From positions 52,809-97,242 of the forward strand of contig KQ965862.1 in assembly GCA_001574975.1 (NCBI GenBank): a DNA stretch of 44,434 nt, written 5' to 3'. Positions 22,854 through 34,318 of this stretch are shown here, piece after piece (position 1 is the first letter of the stretch; each line of letters begins with the position of its first letter). A program made the translations under genes and the position numbers. Under the pieces are notes generated by a model, which made no database searches, was not told the DNA's origin, and saw nothing but the letters and a program-made list of their open reading frames with translations. Source of the stretch: Gonapodya prolifera JEL478 (Eukaryota; Monoblepharomycota; Monoblepharidomycetes; Monoblepharidales; Gonapodyaceae).

Positions 22854-24821
22854 ATGGCCGCTAGCGGGTGAGAATTCGACAAAGACATCAACGTCTCGCC
22901 ATCGTCAGCGAGCATTTTCTCGATACCGCGCGAATCGTGCTGACGGTGACACTCTTGACAACCTCCAAACAACCCATCATCCACGCGTCCCACCCCCCAG
23001 AGCCCCCGTCGAGTCCTTCCTCTTCACATCCGAGTCCGTCGGAGAGGGTCACCCAGGTATGTGGAGAGGAGGGCCATGACGATTGCCTTGTTGGCGTTTG
23101 TTGTCCCCTGACAATATCTCGGTCGAATAACCCACACAGACAAGATCTGCGACCAGGTTTCTGACGCCATCCTCGATGCTTGCCTTGCGCAGGACAAATT
23201 TTCGCGCGTTGCTTGCGAGACTGCCACCAAGACCGGTATGATCATGGTGCTTGGAGAGATCACCACCAAGGCGGTACGTTGCCTTGACCCTCGTTTGATT
23301 TTCGAAAAGCGCATTCACATTGACACCACTTTATTGTTTATTGACTAATCCCGCTCTGCCAAACGTTACGGTAACCGTCACAGGTCATCGACTACCAGAA
23401 GGTGATTCGTGAGACCATCAAGAAGATTGGCTACGACGACTCCAACAAGGGTAAGCATCACTGAGATTGAATTGATTCTGTCTTTCTTTTGTGCTAATGC
23501 AGTATATTCCCATCGTAATCTCAGGCTTCGACTATAAGACTTGCAACGTGCTCGTCGCCATCGAGCAGCAATCACCCGACATCGCTCAAGGTCTCGTCCA
23601 AGAAGGTTTCGACATTGAGAAGATCGGTGCCGGTGACCAGGTCAGGATGATGGTGTTTTCTTCCCTTGGATGATTCGGTGTTGTTGACAACCGATTCCTC
23701 TTTCAGGGTATCATGTTCGGATACGCCTCGGACGAAACCCCCGAGTTGATGCCCCTGACGATTTCTTTGGCCCACAAGCTGAACCAGAGGCTCTCCGAGA
23801 CTCGTCGCAACGGCGAGTGCTCGTGGCTCCGCCCTGACACCAAGACCCAAGTAAGACAGACTACGCTACCACTCGCTCGATAGTTTCTAATTGGAACACC
23901 CAATCACTCTGCTAGGTCACTGTCGAGTATCGCATCATCGATGGTGTCCCCGTTCCCAAGCGTGTCGACGCCGTCGTCATCTCCACCCAGCACTCGGAGG
24001 AGATCGACCAAGCCACCCTCCAGAAGGAGCTGAAGGCGAAAGTTATTGACGTGAGTGATAACCTTTTATGTTCAATTACCGTTTGACGAGTGATTAACGA
24101 TGTACTTCGGGATTCACAGAAAGTCATCCCCGCCAACCTCATCGACGACAAGACCAAGTACTTCCTGAACCCATCTGGCCGCTTCGTCATCGGTGGACCC
24201 CAGGGAGACGCTGGTGTCACTGGCCGAAAGATCATTGTCGACTCGTACGGAGGTTGGGGGGCCCACGGAGGAGGTGCCTTCTCCGGAAAGGACTACACCA
24301 AGGTGGACCGCTCCGCCGCCTACGCTGCGCGCTGGATCGCCAAGAGCTTGGTTGCCGCCGGTCTCGCCCGGAGGGCGTTGGTGCAGTGCGGTTACGCCAT
24401 CGGTGTTGCCGAGCCCGTTTCCATCTACGTTGACGTGAGTAGTTGTTCTGTCTCGTAAATGCAGAACCCATTTCCAACCTGTGATGCTTTCGCAGACTTA
24501 CGGAACTGGAAAGAAGTCCAACACTGAGCTTCTTGAGATCATCAAGAAGAACTTCGACCTCCGCCCTGGTGTCATCATCAAGGAGCTCGACCTCTGGAGG
24601 CCCATCTACACCCCGACCGTAAGTTTAGAATGAGGGAACATGCCAGCTTGTTCAAATCTAACTTACCTCTCCCGTGTAGGCTTGCTACGGACACTTCGGT
24701 CGCTCTGAGTTCCCCTGGGAACAACCCAAGAAGCTTAACGTGAGTTGAGACGCTATACCATAAATCTTCGCACTGGGACTCGTCTAACGTTTCTGCGTTT
24801 CTGTATATTCTGTAGTTCTAA
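22854..24821 (+). CDS. SAM: S-adenosylmethionine synthetase
   Basis: The enzyme makes S-adenosylmethionine from methionine and ATP in the cytosol. Exons are 22854-22867, 23001-23056, 23140-23273, 23384-23450, 23525-23640, 23707-23850, 23916-24050, 24120-24434, 24496-24618, 24680-24739 and 24816-24821, giving 389 residues, the normal length. Signatures are [20 protein letters not shown], the ATP-binding [12 protein letters not shown], and the P-loop-like GGGAFSGKD. The chain ends [10 protein letters not shown]. The first coding exon is 14 nt and the last only 6 nt (one Phe codon plus TAA), yet both are demanded by phase and by the conserved C-terminal Phe. All catalytic motifs are intact. Confidence 0.97.
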
Positions 24822-24972
24822 GCATAGTTTTCTTCATGTATAGAGTGCTTATATGAGATTCACGTGTCTCCACTGAATGAATTAACAGTAACCAATTTCC
24901 CAAAATCTTGTTCACTTCTTGAAGAACAGGAGAGTTGGAAGGATGTGACCAAAGCACTCACCTACCGACACG

Positions 24973-26874
24973 ATGGTCGATGTGCTCATTCGCGCGAATC
25001 TCAAGCGGTCGCGTCTTATGTTTGAGGATGCATTGGAAGCGTTGGACGATCCCAGCTGGTGAGTGATCCCGTTCTCGACTGCGCACCAAGATGTCTCCAA
25101 CTTTTACCAATTCAGCCAACGAATGAAACTGGTCTCTAAAATACAAGACGAATACGCGAATGTGCAGACGCTTCCCGACATTGTCGCAAGACAGACACCG
25201 AAAAATCTCCCGTCACAACCACCACCAGGTTAGCGCTCTTCCTCTGCCTCGTGGTGCTTTTGCAGGACTCTGACGTCCATCCTTGTCCTCCACAATTCCA
25301 CTATGAACGAAAAACAGCTCCTGAAGCCGCCTCCCTCGATGTTAATGGAACCACATCAAAACTTCTCGCATCCCTCACTCAAAAATCCTCCTCCAGAACT
25401 TCCGACGCCCTTGTACTCCGTTCCCAACCATCTACGTCGGGCTCATCTGTCGTTCCTTTTGCCGCTGGGTCCGCTGGGTCGGCCAATGCCCTCATTCAGA
25501 TCCGAACACCCCCGTCACAGCTCCGTCCGAAATGGCACCCGCCTTGGCGGCTGATGCGTGTCATATCCGGACATTTAGGATGGGTGAGGGCGGTGGCAGT
25601 GGACCCCGGAAACGAATGGTTTGTCACGGGTGGAGGGGACAGATTAATCAAGGCAAGTTTTCATCCAAAGCATGTCGAATCACCTTTTCAGAAAATTCAT
25701 GTTTCTGTTCGCTAGATTTGGGATCTCGCTTCGGGAACACTTAAGCTGTCCCTCACGGGTCACATTTCCACCGTCCGTGGTGTGGTGGTCTCGGACCGAC
25801 ATCCGTACCTCTTCTCATGCGGAGAGGACAAGCAAGTGAAGTGCTGGGATCTCGAGCGTGAGTAAAGCGACTTCAAAGCAGCGGCAATTTATACCCACTC
25901 CAAGCATTGTTGTGTCTCCACAGAGAACAAGGTCGTCCGCCACTACCACGGCCACCTGTCCGGTGTCTACTCCATGGCCCTTCACCCAACCCTTGACGTG
26001 CTCGTCACTGGTGGGCGAGACTCTGTTGCGAGAGTTTGGGACATCCGGACGAAAAAGTGAGACCATACGCACCACTTCGCACATCATGTCACATAATTTC
26101 GACTCCACCTTAGCCAAATATTCGCCCTCGCTGGACACTCCGCCACCGTTTCGGACGTCAAGACGCAAGAAGCGGACCCACAAGTCATCACGGCTTCCAT
26201 GGACTCCACCGTCCGTCTTTGGGATTTGGCAGCCGGGAAAGCTATGGCGACTCTCACCCACCACAAGAAGAGCGTGAGAGCGCTGGCTGTACACCCGACC
26301 GAATTTTCGTTCGCGAGCGCTAGTCCGGACAACATCAAGCAGTGGAGGTGTCCCAGGGGAGATTTCATACAAAACTTTGAAGGGCACAACTCCATTATCA
26401 GTGGGTCTTGACCCGTTTTCCCTGTCTGAATAGAGTTGATAATCTCTCCCATGCAAACAGATACTCTTGCTATCAATTCGGACAACGTCATGTTTTCAGG
26501 TGGTGAGTTATGTGAGAGTTGGCTGAGATTTTGTGATTGCCACTTACCGGTCACCCTACCTTCAAGGTGACAACGGGAGTATGCACTTCTGGGGTGAGTG
26601 ATGGTATTTCGCGGTTTTATGCAGAATTCGAAGCCGCCATTTCCTGGCAGATTGGAAATCCGCCCACTGCTTCCAAACCACTGAGGCCCTCGTCCAACCG
26701 GGCTCGCTCGAATCCGAAGCTGGAGTGTTTTGTTCCACGTTTGACAGAACCGGCACCCGTCTCATTACTGGCGAGGCGGATAAAACTATCAAAATATGGA
26801 AGGAGGATGAGAGGGCAATGGAGGAGACCCATCCTCTGGACTGGAAGCCCAAGCTCACGTCAGCGAGACGATGA
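24973..26874 (+). CDS. PRP46: PRP46/PRL1/PLRG1 WD40 splicing factor
   Basis: This is a core subunit of the Prp19-associated (NineTeen) complex of the activated spliceosome. Exons are 24973-25058, 25116-25228, 25318-25652, 25716-25857, 25924-26056, 26114-26400, 26461-26502, 26567-26593 and 26651-26874, giving 462 residues (yeast Prp46 is 451). The WD40 core is highly conserved: [91 protein letters not shown] and [12 protein letters not shown]. The chain ends with [12 protein letters not shown] and [12 protein letters not shown]. Intron 3 (25653-25715) begins GCAAGT and ends CTAG, a GC-AG intron forced by the RLIK-IWDLA junction. The acceptor of exon 3 was chosen at 25317 because the upstream one at 25264 leads to an immediate stop. 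Confidence 0.95.
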
Positions 26875-27009
26875 GCGACAGGTTCTATTGTTGAAATAAT
26901 TACTTAAGTGCAACAGACTGAGATGTTGTCTTTGCTGGAAATGATGATGTAATTGACAGTTTCGGCGTGATTATCCAATCAACCTTTAGCAAATCCCATT
27001 TCTCATGCG

Positions 27010-28371
27010 ATGCCCATGCATGTCCGATCGCTTCGTTTAAGAACGCCACTTGGAATGGGATCACGATGTTTACCATCAATGATTTCGCTGATGGGCCATC
27101 GTCGTGAACGAGGAATCGCAACTTCGTCGATTCAGATTCCGACCAGCCGAACCCCCGTCGCAAAACTGCTAGAAGAATGGAACGCCCAAAGCATGCACGT
27201 GCGACTCGATAACAGATCCCTGTTTCTCATAAAAGGGCGAGATTCGCTCAAGTTTCTGCAGGGTCTGACAACGAATGATGTGCATCGATTGGAACATGGA
27301 AAGGGAATCTATGCCGGAATTCTAACAGCTACCGTAAGTGACACGCCAGCGGACTGATTTGAATTATGTCTTGACAAGCGTTTGTACAAGGGAAGGTTGC
27401 TGTACGATGTGTTCCTGTACCACGTTGGAAGCAGCTCGGTAATACTTGAGTGCCACTCCACAGTTGCCGGAGACCTCGAAACGAACCTGCGAAAGCATAT
27501 TTTGCGCTCGAGGGTCAAAATTTTAGATGCTTCGACGGAGTTTTCAGTTTGGAGCTCATGGGGTTCAAATACAGGCTCCATTGGGGGACTTGCCACATTG
27601 CAGGATCCGCGACATCCGGATTTCGGCTTGCGGACGCTGCTCCCAGCCCAAGAAGGTAACGTGCTCTCACAGCACAAGTGTACGTTCGATATCTAGACTG
27701 CAATCCACCTTAGAGCCACCACATGCCGCAGGATCCGCCACCACCGATCTATATCATCTTCGCCGAATTTTCCTTGGTGTGCCAGAAGGTCCAGCTGAAC
27801 TTCCACCCGGTAACACTCTTCCCCTAGAGATCAACCTGGACGTTATGGGCGGTGGTAGGTGTTCCAGGAGATTTTACCAAATAATTTCAACCACATGATA
27901 TGCATTTATTTTGTTGCAGTCGATTTCAATAAGGGTTGCTACGTTGGTCAAGAACTCACAATCCGCACTCACCACAAAGGGGTAGTGCGGAAGCGTGTTC
28001 TCCCTGTTGAACTTTACAAGGATAATGAACGGTCAGCTCACGCTTTGCTTTGCTGCACCGACTCGAACATAACGGGTATCTTGGGCAGAGAAACGCCGAA
28101 GGAGTTCGAGTTCGACCCCTCTTGGAGTACTCCAGTTTCGTTGCAGCAAGCTGACATCACACTCGATNGCAAGAAAGATCCAACCACACCTGCGCGCAAA
28201 GTCGAACGCTCTGTAGGCAAACTCCTCTCTTCGATGAACAATGTGGGACTCGCACTGGTCCGCCTTGAGCTCCTCCAACAAGAACCATTACCCGTTATGA
28301 GAGTTGCAGACGGTGAAGGTCTTTTGGCCGTGAAGCCGTGGTTGACAAGAGAAATACCCATTCCACCGTAA
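27010..28371 (+). CDS. IBA57: Mitochondrial IBA57-type iron-sulfur cluster assembly factor
   Basis: This is a folate-binding, GcvT-like protein that acts with ISA1/ISA2 in maturing mitochondrial [4Fe-4S] proteins. Exons are 27010-27333, 27391-27655, 27732-27854 and 27920-28371, giving 387 residues. The N-terminus is Arg/Ser-rich with few acids ([17 protein letters not shown]), consistent with a mitochondrial presequence. Core motifs are [34 protein letters not shown] and the family signature [20 protein letters not shown], preceded by LPLEINLD. Two in-frame acceptors 12 nt apart (27378 and 27390) exist for exon 2; the second gives the better family match ([11 protein letters not shown]). An ambiguous base at 28168 makes one residue unknown. 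The gene appears functional. Confidence 0.9.
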
Positions 28372-28480
28372 TCACATGTCACAACCATTTGCATATCATT
28401 TACATGGGTTGATATNTGGGGTTCATATACTTGTTGTACGTGAATAAATGTACCATCACCGTTGCAACTTCCCTCTCATG

Positions 28481-31400
28481 CTATCGTCCGTTCCCGTTTG
28501 TGTGCTGTCGTAGAAATGTCGCTTCCATGAACTTTTTCAAAACCTTCAAATCTGGGTTTTGGAGGGCGTCCACGAAGCCTTCAACAACATTCGGTGGACA
28601 GTTCCACGACGGGAGGAAACGAGAGCGCAGGAATTCAAGGTATTCATCTCCTTGCTTTGCCAAAATACACTTGTGAAGTTGGACAATCTCTATGATGGTC
28701 TTGAGTACCAGAAATTAGAACCATAAAATCGTCGAGATCCGTTCATACTCACTAAATGGGATTGTGCTTCCCGCGTCGTAGCTCCGGGTTTTAAAATTGC
28801 GTCGAAGGAAACCGGGACGATTTGGTCATAGACGAAAGTGACAAACCCGGGAAGTGGGTTTGGCCTGGGTATAAGCAGTGCTCCAACTGAGGGGGGCTTC
28901 GATTTCTTCGTTTTCGGTGCAAGCTTCCCGGCAGCAGCGGTTGTAGAAGGAGAAGTGGACAACGGAGACGTGGAGAGTTCCACGTAACCGTTGACAAAAG
29001 GAGTTGCGACAGACCCGGCCCAAACAAGAACACAACGTGCAAGGACAGTGAAAGCGGCTCGTTGATTTGGGGCATCTGAGAAGTCACGTGCCAGATGGAT
29101 TACGGATTCGAGAATGACATTGAGATGTTCGTGGTTGCCTGAAGAAGTTCATCAAATTTAATCATTGTCTGGTGGCAGGCTTCGGGAGAAACTCACGAGG
29201 GGAGGTGAATACTTCATCCAGTTCTCCACCCAATACAGCACCAAGGAAGCCCAAGTACGATTTCCCAAGTTCCTTCTTTATTGTTCCTTCTTCAACAGTC
29301 GAACTTGGTGCACGAAGGTGGTCAAGAATGCGCTCCAAAAGTATCCACAATAAAGCATCCAAATACGGCATCACTGCACTCTTGAGCTTGACCATTAAGA
29401 GACCAAGCGAAGGAAGAAATTCACCAAGCTCGCGAGGATTGTTTCTCGGCAAGAGACCAATGCGAACAAGAGGATCGAGGTATTCAAGAAGTGGTGCTCC
29501 GACACCATTGACAATGCGTTGGTATGCCGTTCGCGTCTGTCAAACTTTCGCTTCAGATTTGCGCTGCAGGTTGATACACAAACAAAACCTACCACTTCCC
29601 AAACATCAGGGGTATTATTAACTTGGAGAGCGGTTAGGATGTAGCGAAACGCCTCCACCATTACAGGTGCCAAGGCCGACAGAACCGCGGGGTCTGTCTT
29701 GTCGACGTCTGGGAGACCGCGGCCAACTGTACCGATGGCAGCAATGGACTGGACAAGTGGCAGGATCTCTTTGACGTTTGACTCGGTTGAGACATTGACA
29801 ATCGTGGAGAGGAGGGGAGTAAGTGCTGCCTACAATTTATAAAGAGGTTATGAGAATGTGACGTAAATGAAAAATAGAGCGACAATTGCGGGGGAAAGGC
29901 ACGCACCTGGAGGAGCTCGACTCTGCGCTGCGGGCTCACATCGCCCGCAGACCCCGCCGAGATAAGAACTCCCGCTGCCTCAAACAAGAACAATTGACTG
30001 TCGAAAGATGCAGGCCACTCTACTTTTGCCTCCATCGAGACTTTTACAAGTCCCGTTTTGGAGCTCTTTTCGGGGCGGATTGTCAAAAGGTCCTGAATGC
30101 TAACCAAGCCGCCCTCGGCATACCGCGCAATATGCGCTGATGTTACTCGAAGAAAGCGCAGGAAAAGGTAATTGATGCGGAGGCGAATGGCAGACCTGCG
30201 ATGATGCAGACCTCGGGTATCGACAAAGGATTGGAGGACAAGAGGAATGAGTTGTGGTGCGTGGTCGAAGAAGCCAGCATAGCGAGATATTGTTTCGAAG
30301 TAGATGACTGGTATCGACGGGTGGGGATAGGAGGAGATGTCTTGTCGTTTCCGAACGCGTCGTTAAATTTGATTCGACCTACTAGGTTGCCGCAGAACTC
30401 ACTACTTTGTATAAGGTCGGTCATCATTTCACCGAGTGGTGTTAGGATAGCAGGTTTACCGTCAATTGCCGGAACAACAAACAAGACCTGGCCTGACGAA
30501 ATGCTCGAAAGTTATCGCCGGCATATTCTTAATATCAGGTCCAAAGCAAAACGAACCTTTGAGTGTATCGCCATACTGGAATAGCAAATAGAGGGCAAGT
30601 TCAGCTTCAGACCATGAAAGGACGTCTGATGGAGACGAGCCACCATTGGTGCTGGACATGGCTTGCAATCGATTACGAACGGAGGAGAGTATAAGAGATG
30701 TGTACAAGTCGGAATCGATTGCCGCAACAGCGTCGAGGTTAGTTTTGAGATTCTGGGCGGTCGAACAAAAAAACAGGTGTGATAAAGTTTGTCTACGACT
30801 ACCGGGAATGTTCACTACTCACGTGGCGCAGTTCTGCAAAGTCTGCTTCGTCGTCATCCCCTTCGTCGCTGAATCCACCAATAGATACGCTCGCCTCCTC
30901 ATCGTACTTCATTTTCCGCGCGATTGCGTCAGCTAGAGCAGCAAGCGTCGAATATTGATCTGGGAGCAATTCCCCTCCGGCCGATCGTTTCTGTCGCTTT
31001 AATAATGTCAAATAGTCCCCCAGGAACGGCATGACAGCTTGAGAAGTCTCGTCATATTCGTCGCTCAACGAGGCTATCAAATGCGGTGCAAGCTCGGCGA
31101 CAGCCGCAGCTGCTGCTACTTGAACATCCTGGTCCCGCGCAGGAGCCCCCTCCCAACATCCTGTGAGTTCAGAACCCGCAGCGTTGACTAATCGCGCGAC
31201 GTGTTCTCCCAATTCCGTCCCCTGGGCGTCCGCACGAAGGCTACCCAAAAGTTCCGGGAGCCGAAGCTCCCGAAACAGATTGAGTTTATCTCGTGGCGGC
31301 ATACCCTTCAGAACTAGCTCCCTCAAGCAGTCGCAAGCGGGGGCACGAAGAGGGCCTGGACTCAAGATGAATCCGTAAAGAGGTTGCAGGAACGCGGGTG

Positions 31401-32419
31401 TGGCGACAAGGCGGATGTCGACCCAAGAAACATATAGCGAGGTGGTTCGGAGACACAGGGCGGCAACATCTGGAGATGTTTCGGCATGTCGAGCAAGAAT
31501 GTCGAGCCAAGCTTCCACAAGGCGGGGGACGTCGCGCTCCCTCATCGCGTCTTTGATTGATTGGTTCAGCTTCAATTCCTCGGGTAGACGGGGAACGAGC
31601 TTGCTCACTACCTCCTCGTCCACGGCCAAGCAAATGCGAAGGAAAGTGTCTGTCGCCGCCGCCGAACAACCATGAGAGGCAAGGAGACTGAGAAGGTCCG
31701 CCCAGAAGATGGGCCACTCGACAAGATAGAGGTGTCGAAAAAGGCGCGCAATGAGTTGTGCGGCTTTATTTTTGACGGATATTGGTTCCTGGGTGTCCCG
31801 TCCGGATCCGAGCCATGTCCAAAAGGTCGTGCGGATGGCTCCTCGATCCAATAAGCTGAGCGTATCCCAGCGATTTCGTACAACGTCCTCAAGTACGCCG
31901 AGAGTGAAGAACCTCGCTTCAACAGAGCTGTTTGGAAGCGGAGAGGTGTCAATAGATTCTGATAAGCCAGCCGTGAAACGGTGGGATCCCCCCCGTCGCG
32001 ATCCGCCAGACTAATTCAACACAATTAGCCCAAAATAGCGAGTGCACAATTATTGGTTTGCTGGTCCACACCATTTGCGCAATGACTTCTACAAAACGTC
32101 GTCTTCACCTCTTTCCCGGTTACTGAACTACGTGGCACCCTCCACTCCAAATAATCTCAATCGTTTCTCACCTAGCTGGCTCGTGTCTACTGAAAAGCTC
32201 CAAGCACGCTCTCCATCCTCCTCCACTGGCGCGCACTTCCTCACAAAACGCTGTCGCCTGCGCCTTGGTCGCCGGGTCTGTCGTCGGGCTGAACGCAAGG
32301 AGCACCGCCGCTTCGACATCTCCAATTGACGGCGTGGCGGGAGCGGGGGCCAGCATCGAATGCGCGTGTGGATACGGAGTGGGTTTGTGTGGGTTTCGGG
32401 CGAGGTCGGGAAGTGACAT
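28481..32419 (-). CDS. LOS1: Exportin-T (tRNA exportin, LOS1/XPOT)
   Basis: This is a karyopherin-beta family receptor exporting tRNA from the nucleus with RanGTP. Exons on the complement are 28481-28699, 28753-29138, 29197-29536, 29593-29829, 29907-30307, 30403-30492, 30557-30752, 30823-31927 and 32172-32419, giving 1073 residues, normal for the family. The N-terminus has DVEAAVLLAFSPTTDPATKA, then VEARFFTLGVLEDVV, KNKAAQLIARLFRHLYLVEW, AVDEEVVSKLVPRLPEELKL and SIKDAMRERDVPRLVEAWLD. The middle holds SWSEAELALYLLFQYGDTLK, IIYFETISRYAGFF and DTRGLHHRRSAIRLRINYLF. The C-terminal exon contains NPDLKVLKKFMEATFLRQ. A few residues may be missing around 30308-30402, where the family usually has a short extra segment. 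No lesions are seen. Confidence 0.94.
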
Positions 32420-32815
32420 GCGATGCGGGATTCCGCGCGAGTGCAGGTGGGGTTCACACAGATCGCACTTTCGGTGATATGGTCTTCAAAGCAGGTGGGG
32501 AGATGTCATGCAGTCATTTGGTGCGGTTTCTCTTTCGGCGAGGGAACAGAGGACACAGAGGGATTTTGAGGCACAGCAAATTCATTGATCATCGGTCTTC
32601 GTCTGCCGTCTCACCATCTTGTTCACGCTTAATCTCACGGAAGTGACTCTGAGTGAGTTGATACGGAGGTAATGCAATCGTTCTACCACTGATGCAATCG
32701 ATGGTAGCAGTCACTTCCAGAAGAACGTCACTCCATAAAGTACTGACAAAACAGAAACTTCGAATTATCCTACCACACACACCACATACACCGTGTAATA
32801 AATACACAAACACTT
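32420..32815. other. Intergenic region, no recognisable gene
   Basis: This is the upstream region of LOS1 and the downstream region of the minus-strand membrane-protein gene. A minus-strand frame (32589-33191) overlaps the membrane-protein exon in another phase and is not convincing. No structured RNA or repeat was noticed. Confidence 0.45.
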
Positions 32816-34230
32816 TCAACTCCTTGTCGCCTGTGCCTATGCACCATTTCCTGCGCTCGGATTGGGCGGGATCGTCGGCATGCGTGGCAGGGCCCGCTCC
32901 GTCGCCGGCGTCGGGCCCGGAGTCTCCGTCTGCTGTTGCTGCGTTGGCTGTTGCGGCGGCGTCATGCCTTGTTTTTGCAGGTAGTACGGCAAGTAATACT
33001 GCTGCTGTTGTGGCCCCGGCGTCCAAGCACCGGGGCTCCCGGGAGCGGCTGCGGGATTCATTGGGGCGTAGTGGGGGACGTATTGCGGGGCGTATTGCAT
33101 GGGCATGGGTATAGTGCCCGGTGCGGGCATGTAGTTCTACATGGGCGCTTGTGTCATGGGCAGTGTTGTGGGTGCTGCGGAGAGGTGGCAAAGGAAGGTG
33201 AACAAAAGGCGGTAGGTGGGAAGTAGGGAATTGGGCGTGTGTGAAACACTACAACACACCTTGGGGAAGCCCACGGTTGACCTTGCACATTCGCACAAGG
33301 AGCGCGGTGAGGAAGAGAACGGCGACGATAAAGTATGCCACTGTCTGGACGATGCCAAAGTAGAAGTATTTTTGGACGGCTTCGAAGTAGGATGAGCCGT
33401 ATTTCTAGAGGTGAGGAGGAAGGAGCAAAGGAACTTTTGGCGAGAGCTGGAGGGGACGAAGGTGGAGGAGAAACCAGAAAATAGAACCTACGATGATGAA
33501 TTCGATGAAGCTTCAAATTGATCGTCCGTCGTAGTAGAGAAGCGCGCACCACGAGGCCAGGTATATGACTGAACGTAGTTCCGTTCAGAAAAAGTTATTT
33601 CCAAAAGCGCTCACAGTAAAGCTGTGTGGACTTACAATCGTAGACATATGGGAGCCAGCCCAACGCCTGAGAAAACTGTCCCAAACCCAAGAGCGGTAGT
33701 TGGTGTGGTAATCAAAGAAAAGGATGTGTGTCGTGAAGGCGATCGTGGAGGCTTGTCTGTGTCCGAGAGAGATGTGCTCGTAAGACTCCTGTGGTCCGTC
33801 CAGCACGAGTCCAAATGATTAAGAGCAACAAGTCGAGACTCACACCCAGAACGCCCATCCCAGGGTGGAGTTTACTTCCTCGATCGGGCCGTAAGCAACT
33901 ACCGAATAGGACAGTATGAGAGAGTGTTCCGTTTTGAATGAACGAGATCTCTCACATTGAAACCCGAACGTCACCAAAGTCGCAAGAAGTTGAATAATGC
34001 GAAGGGGGGCAAACGTTTTCCGTAGCGGAGGAGGCATTACCATCGCAGGAGAGTCCTGCACGGGATATGGATATGGTGCGGCATATGGAATCGTCGGTGG
34101 AACGAACGGCTGCTGGCCATGTGTTGTAGGTTTTGGGATCCGCGGCCGGCGCGGCTTGAGGAATGTCCGATCGATTCTCTGCACCCGAAATCAGAGGCTG
34201 CGCCTGCTGCGTCTCCCGCGTGTTGTCCAT
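32816..34230 (-). pseudogene. Multi-pass membrane protein with Pro/Gln-rich tail, copy 1 (damaged)
   Basis: I do not recognise the family. The start at 34230 reads MDNTRETQQAQPLI; after a frame change near 34120-34140 a Pro/Tyr-rich stretch leads into a membrane segment (RIIQLLATLVTFGFQ). Further exons are 33844-33898, one ending at 33636, 33492-33568 (IYLASWCALLYYDG), 33260-33404 (TVAYFIVAVLFLTALLV) and about 32816-33175, the Pro/Gln/Tyr-rich tail. A paralogue at 43.6-44.3 kb shares exon borders, phases and sequence, confirming these frames. Damage relative to the paralogue: in-frame TGA at 33513-33515, in-frame TAG at 33137-33139, TAG at 32837-32839 with paralogous codons continuing beyond it to TGA at 32816-32818, and frame inconsistencies upstream. 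It may be a pseudogene or have a shorter product. Unusual splicing could rescue part of it. Confidence 0.65.
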
Positions 34231-34318
34231 CGCTGGGTGTGGTGTTGGATGATTCAGTGGTGAGTGCCTGCAGCGGCAGGGTGGTGCCAATACACGTGCG
34301 GTCAGCCCACGCACACAC
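34231..34318. promoter_or_regulatory. Short divergent promoter between membrane-protein and coiled-coil genes
   Basis: Only 88 bp separate the minus-strand ATG at 34230 from the plus-strand ATG at 34319, so the two genes must share a promoter region or have overlapping leaders. No TATA box or named element is evident. Both flanking genes are damaged. Confidence 0.4.
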
